A stretch of 64,000 nucleotides of DNA from Cytidiella melzeri (lineage: Eukaryota; Basidiomycota; Agaricomycetes; Polyporales; Irpicaceae): positions 1-64,000 of the forward strand of contig JABYQR010000211.1 in NCBI GenBank assembly GCA_022592445.1. Direction: 5' to 3'. Position 1 is the stretch's first letter. Every line of letters begins with the position of its first letter. The notes beneath the pieces are model-generated. The model was not told where the DNA came from, searched no databases, and worked only from the letters and a program-made list of their open reading frames with translations. This document shows, in pieces, positions 10,703 to 20,038 of this stretch. Both the position numbers and the translations under genes were made by a program.

Positions 10703-12604
10703 CTAAAAACCCTCTCTTTCTTCAAGTTCGTCTAAAAACAGGCCTCTCTCTTCAACCGGTAGTCCCGCTACAGCCCTATAGACCATCTCCAAATTCGGCC
10801 GAGTTTCGGTATTCCGTCCTGCCATTCTTGGACCCAGAAGAGGGGCGGCCCTACCCACTCTAAGTTGAGCCACCTCTCCACTTCCTCCTGCGTCACCCCC
10901 AGATCCTCCCGTTTGTGCGCTGCCCAACTTATCCAGTACAAGTCGTTGGCCCAATCTATCATATCCGGGCCTGCGAAGGCCATGGTTCTCCATTCCCTCA
11001 TGCATTCCGCCTCCTGATTGGTCATAAAGACCCCGTTCCTGTGCTCGGCCGGACCCCAGAACTTGCAGGGTCCCCCCTCCATTGTGTCGACAATGTAACT
11101 CTTCGAGAGCTCCAACCGTCTAGCCTGAATCGCCCGCCACGCTGCCACGCGTGCGACGTATAACTCCTGCGGTGTCCTCCTGACCAACCTCCTCCCCTCT
11201 CGCTTCCAAAGTGCTGGCGCCTGATCTTTCTCCTTCAACCATTGTTGCAGCTCGGAGTGCAGGCGGCAGGTTTTGTACTCGAGGTTGCGTGCGTGGGTTT
11301 GGCCTATAGTCGGGATGGAAGGAGAGATTGTTAGCTTTGTGACCAGGCTGATGGCACCTGAAGCATAGTTTGTCTCTGAAGTGACGCTTACGATCTGCTG
11401 CGTTCATAACTCTTGCAGTGGCTTGGTTGTTGTTGGAGTAGGGGGTTCGAGTAGACTGACTTCCCCCCTCACTCTTGCCACGGCCATTATGAGCAGCCAG
11501 ATTGAGCGTCAGGAGTTGTCGGTTTGTTTCTAGCCGGAGCGCTTCTATCAGCATTTCTCCGAGGTTCTCCGGTTGATGGTGTAGATTATGAAGGGCGTTA
11601 AGGAGGCTCCACTTGAGTCCGCGCTTGTACCAAGCCATTACCGCTGTTTTGTCTCGGTTCTCGCCGTATTGTCCCAGCAATACGGAAAAATCATTGTTGT
11701 ATTCTTGGACTGTTCTCGAGCCTTGATTTGCCCTTTCAAGCTTGGCCAATGCTCGTTCTCTGAGTCCTTTGTCCTGGAAGAACATCAACACTTCATCGCA
11801 GAATTCTCTCCAGCATGGGAAATCTTCCATCAGGTATTGTTTCTTCTTCAACATAGCCCATGGTCCAGCCGTTCCTCCATTCATGTAGCTGAGTACGCAA
11901 ACAATCTTGTGTATGGCTAGAGCAAATCGCTTGGGCTGCATTTTGATGTACATCAACATGTTGGTCCACCATTCATCAAACTTCTCGGCCCTGCCATCAA
12001 AGTCTTGGGGATCACGGAGTTTGAGCTTTTCCCACTCGCTTTCAGGTGGTGCTCGGTCATTGGTTGGGGCGTCGGAATATCTGTCAAAGGGGTACTCGGG
12101 GTCGAAAGGGTCTGATTGTTTCCTTTTCTCATGACCTTCCCTATCATAGGGTCGGAAGATGGGTCGATGTGGATCTGGGGCTGAAGAGTTGTCGTCGTCA
12201 TGGGTAGTGAATGGTGTAAATGGCCTTTGTTCTCTTTCAGTCCCTGGTGCTTGGGTATCTTCGGGTTGTATTGCTTCTTGAGGGGTACTCATTGTTGGCT
12301 TTGGTGCTACTGCGAGTTCTTCTAACAATAGTGGTGGTTTGTTACTAGCAGATGGTACTTCTGCTTGTCTCTTGTCGTGTCTTCTGGCTTCTCGCAAGTG
12401 TCGTTCAACTTGGGCAATGTCCACAACTTCAAAGTCTGGGTGTGGCGGTCTTACTGTTTGGTTTGCTAGTTCACGATTGGGACAAATGTCAGCTGTGCAA
12501 TGTTCCCACTTGTTGTCTTGGTCAAGATAGATGTCTCGTTTCTTCTTGTAACAAAGGTGCGGCTTTCCGTAGCAGGGGAGGGATGTTTCAGCTCCCACTG
12601 TCAT
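10703..12604 (-). pseudogene. A1 gag with two compensating frameshifts
   Basis: Starts with MTVGAETS and a Cys/Pro segment ending ADICPNRELANQ, like the CPNR domain of the other elements. A capsid-like region follows (FDGRAEKFDEWWTNMLMYIKMQ, then WREFCDEVLMFFQD). The knuckle CFRCHQPGHKANNL lacks the last cysteine (Leu instead). Near 11250 the frame changes; the next block (11238 to about 10830) is rich in tryptophan and clearly protein-like. A second change near 10830 returns to the first frame, ending LPVEERGLFLDELEEREGF before the slip site. No ORF0 is seen before it. Confidence 0.85.
10706..10712 (-). promoter_or_regulatory. A1 gag/pol -1 frameshift slip site
   Basis: GGGTTTT with zero-frame codons GGT TTT, followed immediately by TAG (10705-10703). 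The -1 frame continues open into the protease. Confidence 0.8.
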
Positions 12605-12741
12605 ATGCTTCTGATGTCTGATGTATCTAATTGCTGCTTCCCATCCAGGGTAAGGCTAGCAAGGATGACAAGGGATTGCAGCAAGACCGCAGTCGTTGCC
12701 AATCGAGTTGTTCTTCTTGGTGCGCGGGGTAGACCCAGAAG

Positions 12742-12753
12742 AGTCTATCCAAA
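12742..12753 (-). promoter_or_regulatory. A1 primer-binding site, self-priming type
   Basis: Minus strand after the LTR: TT then TGGATAGACT, complementary over 10 nt to AGTCTATCCA at the predicted RNA 5' end (12917-12908). The pairing sequence differs from A2, B1 and B2 but the geometry is the same. TGG also fits a tRNA 3'-end site start, so tRNA priming is a competing reading here. Confidence 0.65.
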
Positions 12754-13438
12754 TGTTAAGACCGACTATCGTCAAGGGACAAGTTGTCAGGTCAGAACCC
12801 CTTGGTCTAGCTACACTCAAGGTCTGATGATGGTCTAGGCCGCGCGGTCGCTGTCAAGCACAGTGGCAGACAGATGATGGTTCGATAGAAGGAATATTGA
12901 TACGAAGTGGATAGACTGAGGTTCTAGCCCCCATGTCTGACGGCTATTTATACATGTTGACCTAACTACTTTTGGACCAGTCCGAGGTAGTGGTAGCAAA
13001 TCGGAGAAACAGAAAGGAAGAACAATGCACAGAGAACAGCCACTACTCTGGAAAGCCAATGAGAGAAAAGACCGTCAAGGTGCGGAAACAAGGAACAATC
13101 GAAAGGGGAAACATGAGGCAGAGATCAATGGAGAAGGGGTTGCACCCGAAACAGGGGATAGACGGAGTTGGATCCGAAGGAGTGGTAACGGAGGCATGGA
13201 AAGACCGAGGGTTGAACCAAGGCAATGGTAACCAATCGGAGTTAGGTCCAAGGTTTGAATGGACATCAGAAGGTAACTGATAACATAATAGTCCGTGTTG
13301 AACGGAGGCGATGTGGGTCAGGGAATGATGGAGGAAAGACGAGTTGGATCGTCAAGGCAATTGTAAAGAAGATAACTGGTTATCAAGGTAATCGAAGAAG
13401 TAGAGAAAAATAATAGGGTGTGAAGACCGTTTGTAACA
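12754..13438 (-). repeat. A1 5' LTR
   Basis: Assigned from TGTTA...TAACA inverted ends and the flanking primer site; the second LTR is off the window so the boundaries are inferred. TATAAATA is at 12952-12945 and the predicted RNA 5' end at 12917, 28 nt downstream. No duplicated leader intron like that of A2/B1/B2 is obvious. Confidence 0.7.
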
Positions 13439-14039
13439 CTCTCTAGGAGTGGTATATATACATGTCTGTAACTAGATTACTAATGCTACAGTAATTTCAT
13501 ATGAGTAAGGATTGGTAATGCACAGTCCTGCTTGCTAATACTACTGAATAGAGAATGTAAGCAATGACTGAGCATCCTACATAACTGAATGGTGCTGATT
13601 GAGCCTTTAGTAAGCTCAATACATTTGGTATGTGAAATATGAGTCATGCAGAAGCCTCATGGGACTTCTGTTATTCAGTCATGGAAACTACTGGAACACA
13701 ATGCAATAAGGTGCAAGTATCACATTGTGTGTGGCCATAATGATGATGGAATCACATGCTATGTACTATCTGATCTTATCTATCTACATATTTAATCTAA
13801 ATTGTCCATAGATCTGATCTCTGATGATCAGTGATACAATCTCACTTTGACAACTCCTATAGTGATATACTACTTAGTCTATACAGCCCATATATGTATG
13901 TCTCAGCTAATGTGATGGTTACTACCGGAGTTACCATATACGGCTGCATAATTCCCTTATAAAGACTGTGGAAACTCTGCTACGAAATGTCCTTGTAACA
14001 AGGTGTGGGAAACTACATATTATATTATATAGTTAGAAT
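13439..14039. other. AT-rich spacer without recognisable gene
   Basis: About 600 bp between the A1 LTR and repeat R1. No ORF with coding character, no RNA gene and no match to the other repeats in this window was found by eye. Confidence 0.6.
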
Positions 14040-15725
14040 TCCTGAAGAATGAAGAAGAATTGTTCCAGTGTGCTCCTGCACATTGATGCCTTTTCAGATG
14101 TGACCTTTTTGTCCCCCAAAGTGTGGGAATTTGATGGCAGAATACAGACAGTAACAGTGTCAATAACAAAACGAGGAATACAGCTGATGGCATCACACTG
14201 GCCTTGTTATCAGCCCTTTATAACTTTGTATCAGATCATGTTTGTGATCAAAATGCACGTTTTGATTTTTACCAACTGCATATGTGTACAAATATGTACA
14301 TATAATACACCATTGGATAGCCCTATCTTGTGACAACAACCTTGTACAAATATTCTGTCAATTAAAGTGGAATTGAGCAAGTTATGGCCAGTCTGCTGAA
14401 ACAAGTCATCCAGACTCAAATTCAAACTCCACTCCTGCTGGCAAATGATGTCAAATTCTGGTCAGGTACTTGTGCAGCAGTCTACACAAATTGCTTGCTC
14501 TTTGAACAAGGAATACAATTAGAAGACATGCCACACATAGTATTGCCTTTGAGCAAGAATTACCAGTACTTTGGAAGCTAACTACAAACTCACAACCCCT
14601 ACATTCTTGGACAATGTAAAATTTTGGCTGCATTAGTAGTGAGTACTGTATCTGAGTGTTCCACAAAGTTTCACAACTTTTAGTTTGTTTCTAAGCAGGA
14701 GTTAAAATCAGAACACAGCCTGTGGCAGTTCCAATGGAGGTGAGGCAGTTCAGACATCAACAATACATAGTTTCATCAGCAGCAAGCACTGTGTCGGATT
14801 GTTCCACAAAGTTTCACAACCATTAATTGCTCTCTAAGGAGGAGTTACAAGCAGAACACAGCCTGTAGAAGTTCCAGTGGGGCTGATACAGTTGAAACAT
14901 CAACAAGATGTAGTTGCATCAGCATAGAGCACTGCCTTTGATTCTTCCATACAGTTTCACAACCACCAGTTTCTCCACAAGTAGGAGATACAATCAGAAC
15001 ACAGCCTTTGACAGCTCTAATGGGGATGAGGTAGCGCAGATATCAGCCGGACATGGTTTTATCAGCAGCCAGCGCTGCATTCATTTCTAAGCAAGAGTTA
15101 CAACTGTGGCAGTTCCAATGGGGGTAAGGCAGTTCAGACATCAGCAGTGCATAGTTGCGTTAGCAGCAAGCACTGCATTCGATTGGTCACAAGGTTTCAC
15201 AAACACTTCTCCCTAAGCAGGAGTTACAATCAGAACACAGTCTGTGGCAGTTCCAATAGGGGTGATGCAGCTCAGACCGTGGTTGCATCAGCAGCAACCA
15301 CTGCATCAGATTGTTCCACAAAGTTTCACAACCATTTGTTCCTCTCTAAGGAGGAGTTACAATCACAACACAGCCTGTGGCAGTTCTAGTCGGGCTGATG
15401 CAGTTCAGACATCAACAGGACGTGGTTGTATCACTATAGAGCACTGCCTTTGATTCCTCTATACAGTTTCACAACCACTAGTTGCTCTATAAGCAGGGGT
15501 TACATTCAGAAACCAGCCTGTGGCAGCTCCAATGGGAGTGAGGCAGTGCAGACATCAACAGGACACATGTAACATGTTTCAGCAATTGATCCAATGAGAC
15601 ACCCTCAAGCCCTTCATTCTTGAAGCAAGTAATTCTCTAGAATCAGCAGTGAGCACTGCACAAGATTAATGACAAGATAGATCAAGCTCCTTGCTACCAT
15701 TGGTGACTACCTTCATCAAGGTATG
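14040..15725 (+). repeat. Repeat family R, copy 1, left part (R1)
   Basis: Closely similar to 57700-59839 (R2). Both start with GAAGAATGAAGAAGAATTG, contain a short shared ORF (MKKNCSSVL...) that looks non-coding, then ~141 bp tandem units, then a unique tail. R1 is interrupted at 15721-15725 (GTATG) by copia C and resumes at 35808. Its nature is unknown; no LTR, TIR or transposase is visible. Confidence 0.8.
14640..15560 (+). repeat. Degenerate ~141 bp tandem repeat in R1
   Basis: About seven units, phased by the motif TTCCACAAAGTTTCACAAC or its variants at 14660, 14801, 14943, 15185, 15312 and 15453, with one shortened unit near 15080. Each unit carries CAGGAGTTACAATCAGAACA and CAGCCTGTGGCAGTTCCAAT. 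R2 has only about three units. Confidence 0.85.
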
Positions 15726-15826
15726 TGTCAGATGGTGACCCAACCGAGTCACTTGATTAGGAAAGAGGCGGGAGGCGCGGATTGCCATGACGGGTTTTAG
15801 ACGCCCCACGGACTTACACGAGCAAT

Positions 15827-15869
15827 CCTGGTACAACGTATTCTCTATTGTTGACTACGTTGTACCAGG
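15827..15869 (+). other. Perfect 14 bp stem hairpin in copia C LTR
   Basis: CCTGGTACAACGTA and its exact reverse complement TACGTTGTACCAGG enclose a 15 nt loop. The right LTR keeps it with one mismatch (TATG). It could be an RNA structure in the R/U5 region or a protein site. Confidence 0.8.
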
Positions 15870-15927
15870 TATGTGTTTCTCACTCTGTATTTGTACCATA
15901 ACAATTGATCGTTGACTTTGTTGTATC

Positions 15928-16639
15928 TGTCACAGATTTTCAATGTTTCTACAAGACTTGCCTTACCAGGCAACGGTATTATTGGGAATATTTAAGCGCT
16001 TGTCAAGCGCTTATCCAGCGCTTATCCGGCGTCTATTTTGGCGCTTATCCAGCGCTTATCTGGCGCTTATCAGGCGCCTATTCCGGCGCTTATTCTCAGT
16101 GCCTATCAATTGATGCGCTGATGCGCTTTCTGTCTCTGATGCGCTGATGCGCTCCTTTCCTTATCTGTGTATCACATGATAGAACTCTCTGGAACATTGT
16201 GGAACATGCTGGAACTATGATGTCATAGTATAGAACATTCCATTAGATGATGTCATAGTTCTTAGAACCTTCTGGAAAAGTCTAGCCTTGTCTTAGAACA
16301 AGCTAGAACAAGTCTAGCCTTGGAGCTGGGTCATGGGGTCAATTGCTATTGGTTGATTATTGAAGTGGCACCACTAGGGCATAGGGCATGCTTAGTAAGG
16401 TAGATTACTTCGCTTACTCATGTAGGTATTAGGGGTCTTAAGGTAGTACCTGGGGTCCTCCCCTTCATGTATATATAGAGGCACTCCTGAGGGCATATCC
16501 CCTCAGTCTTATCCACTCTGTTGATAAAGGACTACCTTGTACTCTCCAGTACTTCGCTCACCACACCTCTTACTCTCTATATCTCTATCTCCCCCTCAAG
16601 TTAACCACTTATCTGGTGAGTGTAACCTTAACTGTTACA
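15928..16639 (+). repeat. Solo LTR S1 (Ty3-type) inside copia C LTR
   Basis: 712 bp, TGTCAC...GTTACA, flanked by GTATC duplications (15923-15927, 16640-16644). It is related to S2 at 58123-58775 on the other strand. It has TATATATA at 16470-16477, and 28 nt later AGTCTTATCC (16505-16514), close to the A1 5' end sequence. It is a recombination product of a full element of the same self-priming group. Confidence 0.93.
15994..16100 (+). repeat. ~12 bp GCGCTTATC tandem array in S1
   Basis: About nine imperfect copies of AGCGCTTATCCG-like units. The equivalent part of S2 has about three, so the array length varies within the family. Confidence 0.85.
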
Positions 16640-16659
16640 GTATCAGTACTCGAATAACA

Positions 16660-16674
16660 GGTTATGAGCCCCGG
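16660..16674 (+). promoter_or_regulatory. Copia C primer-binding site, initiator tRNA-Met half
   Basis: GGTTATGAGCCCCGG directly follows the LTR. GGTTATGAGCCC is complementary to the anticodon stem-loop of initiator tRNA-Met (GGGCTCATAACC), the internal priming known from Drosophila copia and yeast Ty5. Confidence 0.8.
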
Positions 16675-16737
16675 CTCCTTGTAACTTACATATCAATTCC
16701 CTCTCCCATTCTTCGTTGAGAACCCCTATTTGCCAAA

Positions 16738-17998
16738 ATGTCAGATTCAGAGAAGTCCACATTGAAAGACTTCAAGTCAAGACTCAAAAGGCTTCACGAC
16801 AATGGAGAAACAAACAATTATGTACAGTGGGCCATGAAATCTCAGATCATTTTTGAAGATCTCGACTTATGGAAATACATCAACGAAGAATCAGTTGAGT
16901 CCACGATTCCAGTCGTCCCAAATCTAAGATCATCAACCAGACTTCTTCCAGGAAACGGAGTCGAAGTCGAGGAAGCTGAAAAGAAGGCTAACAGGTGGTG
17001 GAGGCACAACAGATCCGCACTATCTCTATTGATCCGTGCAATCCCAATGCATAAAGTTCCCCTCATCTTGGGATGTAAGACCGCGAAAGACGCTTGGAAA
17101 GCATTACACGACAAATATATGCCGGTCAATAGTCCAAGAGCAGCTGCACTGCATCAGGCAATCATGGGGTACAAGTGTACCAGTACCCTCGACGTATCCA
17201 AGTGCACGGAGAAGTTCTGAAACATGTACATAGAACTCATCAATCAAGATAAGGACTGCATGCCGGACGCATTCTTTGCCAAGACGTTAGCAAACCTTCT
17301 ACCACTCGACAATTCCTGAATAGCTTTCACACGTACACTCAGGGAAAAATTAGTGAGCGCCAACAAAGATGGGAAACCACTTACATCATTGGCAGTAATA
17401 CAACTTATCAAAGAAGAAGACTAGGCGCAAGGACTTCAGGAACCGGAATATCTGGCCCAAGTCTCCGGTATCAATTTGATCCAAAAGAAAAGACCTGCAC
17501 CCATAGCGGCTGCTGCCTCGGCTCCTCCAGCGAAGCGAGCACACATTGGAGACAAGAATTTGGTTCCTTGCGTAAACCCGGACTGCGAACAACCAATCGG
17601 ACACCTCATCAAAGATTGCTTCGCGTATGGAGGCAGAAAATGCGGGCAGTATACACATTGGTGGAAAGGACTGAAGGATATTCATCTTCCCCCTTCCCAA
17701 AGAGCTCCACGCACATGTGCTCCAGCCACAGGGCAACGACAACTTAATTACCACACTCTACTGACTTCTACCAATGTGGCTCGTGCAGACACTCGAGCCG
17801 GAAATTCTTCAGACCAACCAAATCAATCTGATGATCACGTCGTAGCTGCTTTGACGGATGGACAATTCTTCTCACTCAATACAATTGTTGATCCAATCAG
17901 CAAAGTCAAGTGCAACCAAGCGGTATTCGAAGGGCAAGGCACGAACTTTGAGTGTTTCCACAATTCAGGCGCTAACCGTCACATCTTTGCCGACAAAT
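16738..17998 (+). pseudogene. Copia C gag and protease start
   Basis: Starts MSDSEKSTLKDFKSRLKRL and follows the fungal copia gag pattern (NYVQWAMKSQIIFEDLDLWKYI). A zinc-binding block CVNPDCEQPIGHLIKDCF follows near 17570. The protease region reads NSGANRHIF, with the catalytic Asp replaced by Asn. In-frame stops are at 17218 (TGA), 17318 (TGA) and 17422 (TAG); the rest stays in one frame. B1 is inserted at 17999, shortly after the protease motif. Confidence 0.9.
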
Positions 17999-18508
17999 TG
18001 TCATGGATGGCCTGACTAGCCCTTAATTTTCGCAATTTACCTCTTGTTTTTATCTGTAAAACTCCGGGCTGCAGCTCAGTTGCAACCTTCTCTGCATAAA
18101 CACTCTTTTCACGTCTATTTAGCACCCGTATCACGTGGCTTAGATGCTCCACACGGTTACATTACTTGCTACTACATCACACTGGCATGTGACTTAGCTT
18201 GAGTAAGACCACATGGCTACAAGCACATGGCTCAGCCCATAGCTAGGGTTTGATGTCATAGATACTGTTCACATGGGCTCCTTATTGTTCTTTCCCTATT
18301 GTTCTCTTTATGGAAGGATGTTCTCACAGGTGTGGGAATGGAATACAATAGTTGGTCTCTTTTTAGATAGATTCTCTCACGGGTAGAGTTCTTGGCAAGG
18401 TCTAGACAATAGCTATTGTTCTCCTTTAGGTAGTTCTTTTGTTCTTTGTTCACACGGCTTCTTGCAAAGCCTGCCCTCAACATGGTCTGTGCGCAGGTCC
18501 CTGAAGTC

Positions 18509-18552
18509 TATATATACTGCTGTATGTACGCTCCTAGCCCCCATCTCGACCT
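18509..18552 (+). promoter_or_regulatory. B1 TATA box and predicted transcript 5' end
   Basis: TATATATA at 18509-18516, then 27 nt later ATCTCGACCT (18543-18552), the sequence complementary to the primer site. Confidence 0.78.
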
Positions 18553-18572
18553 CTTGGTCTTTACTGGGCTAG

Positions 18573-18640
18573 GTAAGCAAATCCCCTCTGTACTACATAG
18601 CTGGTAGTCAGAAATACTAACTTGGTCTTTACTGGGCTAG
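18573..18640 (+). other. B1 leader intron flanked by direct repeat
   Basis: A 68 nt GT-AG segment (GTAAGC donor, ACTAAC branch-like site, GGGCTAG end). The 20 nt CTTGGTCTTTACTGGGCTAG occurs just before the donor (18553-18572) and again as the intron 3' end (18621-18640). Confidence 0.72.
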
Positions 18641-18756
18641 CTACATGAATAAGGTTTATAGTTGGTGAGAGCATTGTGCTACACGCCTGCCACCACCTCG
18701 TCGTTGTCGTCCACATCGTGTCCCTAGTTGCTGCGTTGAGCTCCGTCTCCGTGACA

Positions 18757-18768
18757 TTAGGTCGAGAT
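18757..18768 (+). promoter_or_regulatory. B1 primer-binding site, self-priming type
   Basis: TT then AGGTCGAGAT, the exact complement of ATCTCGACCT at 18543-18552. The C/G pair at the fifth position is T/A in B2. Confidence 0.85.
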
Positions 18769-18770
18769 CG

Positions 18771-19100
18771 TTGTGTAACCCCTGGGTTTATATCTCCTCC
18801 CCCACCGTTTACAAAAGTTTATTCCTGTTTGACAAGTACGTCTCCGGTCTCATCATACCGTTGAGCTACCACTTACGTCGACCGTTTGAACCCCCCCTGC
18901 GTTTTCTGGTGCCTAAGGACACGCGCACACGTTTGTCTAAGGACCTCACTACCAACGAGCCTCAGCTCAAGAGGTGCCTCCCGCCTTCCTTCTTTGATGC
19001 TCTCGCTGCCAAGCAAAAGAGCGGTCAACCTCATCGCTGGTCTGACAAAGACCTGGTTGCCGTCGCCGACTACATCTCCAAGAAACTGCCAGTGAAAGGC
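18771..19100 (+). pseudogene. B1 ORF0, first part, cut by B2
   Basis: In-frame from about 18669 with no ATG (the start given is a TTG). It shares VYKSL, the VPKDTRTRLS block and a WSDKDLVAVADYISKK block with A2 ORF0 (VYKSL, VPKD, YTEKDLEAIVSYVSRR). It stops at B2's target site AAGGC and resumes at 26828. Confidence 0.85.
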
Positions 19101-19432
19101 TGACATGGATAGTCCAACAGAGACCGGATTTTTCCAATATTGTCACAAGTTTATAGCCTTAGGCGCCTATCTAGAGCGCTTATTTTCCGGCTAGGAGTGT
19201 TACCGGACCTAACCCTAACCTGGGTCACGTGACATCCTGCCTTATTTATCAATAGTCCAGACCCAAACCCTAGACTCAGTCTGGAGCGGTTCCAGATCAA
19301 CCTAGGCTATTGTTCTATTGTTTCTCTTCCATTGATGGGGATTCCCCAGGGATTCCCCCAGGTCTTATTGTTCTATTGTTCTTATCCTATTGTTCTATTG
19401 TTGTATTGTTCTAGCTCTATTGTTCTACGTAC

Positions 19433-19508
19433 CCTGGTCCTTGACAGTTACTCTGGTCCTTGACAGTTACTCAGGTCCTTGACAGTTACTCCGGTTCTTG
19501 ACAGTTAC
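19433..19508 (+). repeat. ~19 bp tandem array in B2 left LTR
   Basis: Four copies of CTGGTCCTTGACAGTTACT-like units. Absent from the right LTR, where TATTGTTCTATTG joins TTACTCCAGTCCC directly. Confidence 0.9.
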
Positions 19509-19598
19509 CCGGGTTTATTATTGTTCTATTGTTACTCCAGTCCCACAGTTACTCCAGTCCCTAGTGTGGGAACTGGTGCACAGACCATCCAGACACAG

Positions 19599-19642
19599 TA
19601 TATATAGTACCCCTTACCCTCCCTGGTTCTGCATCTTGACCT
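19599..19642 (+). promoter_or_regulatory. B2 TATA box and predicted transcript 5' end
   Basis: TATATATA at 19599-19606, then 27 nt later ATCTTGACCT (19633-19642), complementary to the primer site. Confidence 0.78.
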
Positions 19643-19663
19643 CTTCGTCATTTGCACTGCCAG

Positions 19664-19724
19664 GTGAGTTACTCAATGTAACCTAGTATAAACATGATAT
19701 TAACTTCGTCATTTGCACTGCCAG
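19664..19724 (+). other. B2 leader intron flanked by direct repeat
   Basis: A 61 nt segment: GTGAGT donor, TATTAAC branch-like site, CTGCCAG end. CTTCGTCATTTGCACTGCCAG occurs at 19643-19663 and again at 19704-19724, so the intron end copies the exon end. The right LTR (26625-26685 region) has the same. Confidence 0.75.
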
Positions 19725-19866
19725 TATCCGGCCTTTGAGCCTGCTTGCCTGCTCATCATCGACTTTGACCTCGTTGTCGTCGTTGGAGATCCACTTCCAC
19801 TTCCACTCCCTCCCTTCTCTACCCTTGTTTAGGGTTTAGTAGTATAGCAGCAGTCGCTCCGCGACA

Positions 19867-19878
19867 TTAGGTCAAGAT
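19867..19878 (+). promoter_or_regulatory. B2 primer-binding site, self-priming type
   Basis: TT then AGGTCAAGAT, the exact complement of ATCTTGACCT (19633-19642). Confidence 0.85.
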
Positions 19879-20038
19879 ACCACACAGCTACCGGCACGAC
19901 TGCCCTTAGCTTGGATCAAGTCTTCCTGTCCCCCCAGTTTTAAAAAGTTTATTCCCCCCTACGTTTGAGAGTAAGCCATCGCCGTCCGTCTTGACGTGCT
20001 TGATCGCTGACTCGTTCACTTCCCGTGGTTGATTCTTA

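Larger units (their letters stand above)
1..13438 (-). mobile_element. Ty3 chromodomain LTR retrotransposon A1, split by A2
   Basis: Outer Ty3 element read on the minus strand. Its 5' LTR is 12754-13438, gag 10703-12604, and pro-pol runs from 10702 across the A2 insertion (3374-10566) down to 201. The 3' LTR lies beyond base 1. The protease motif DSGAT is cut by A2 between the A and T codons: the minus strand reads DSGA ending at 10567 and resumes with T at 3373. It is defective: two compensating indels in gag, a frameshift near 2735, loss of the integrase N-terminal half near 1160, and a stop near 1035. Chromodomain at the pol end places it among chromoviruses. Confidence 0.93.
15726..16659 (+). 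repeat. Copia C 5' LTR, interrupted by solo LTR S1
   Basis: Matches the 217 bp right LTR (35591-35807) at both ends (TGTCAGATGGTGACC ... CTCGAATAACA). The extra 717 bp is S1 plus its 5 bp duplication. Confidence 0.95.
17999..18756 (+). repeat. B1 5' LTR
   Basis: 758 bp, TGTCA...TGACA, followed by the primer site. Rich in TATTGTTCT-type motifs. Confidence 0.95.
19101..19866 (+). repeat. B2 5' LTR
   Basis: 766 bp, TGACAT...GCGACA. It differs from the right LTR mainly by an extra segment around 19390-19530 that includes a tandem array. Confidence 0.95.

Noticed and set aside
12754..13438. Duplicated leader intron in A1
   Set aside because: Only a 9 nt ACCATCATC repeat is visible; no paired donor/acceptor as in A2, B1 and B2.
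14049..14333. Coding gene in repeat R (MKKNCSSVL... frame)
   Set aside because: The frame is shared by both R copies, but its end differs by frameshift, it matches no family, and nearby sequence is non-coding.
14640..15560. CRISPR-like array
   Set aside because: Whole ~141 bp units repeat with no unique spacers, in eukaryotic repeat DNA.
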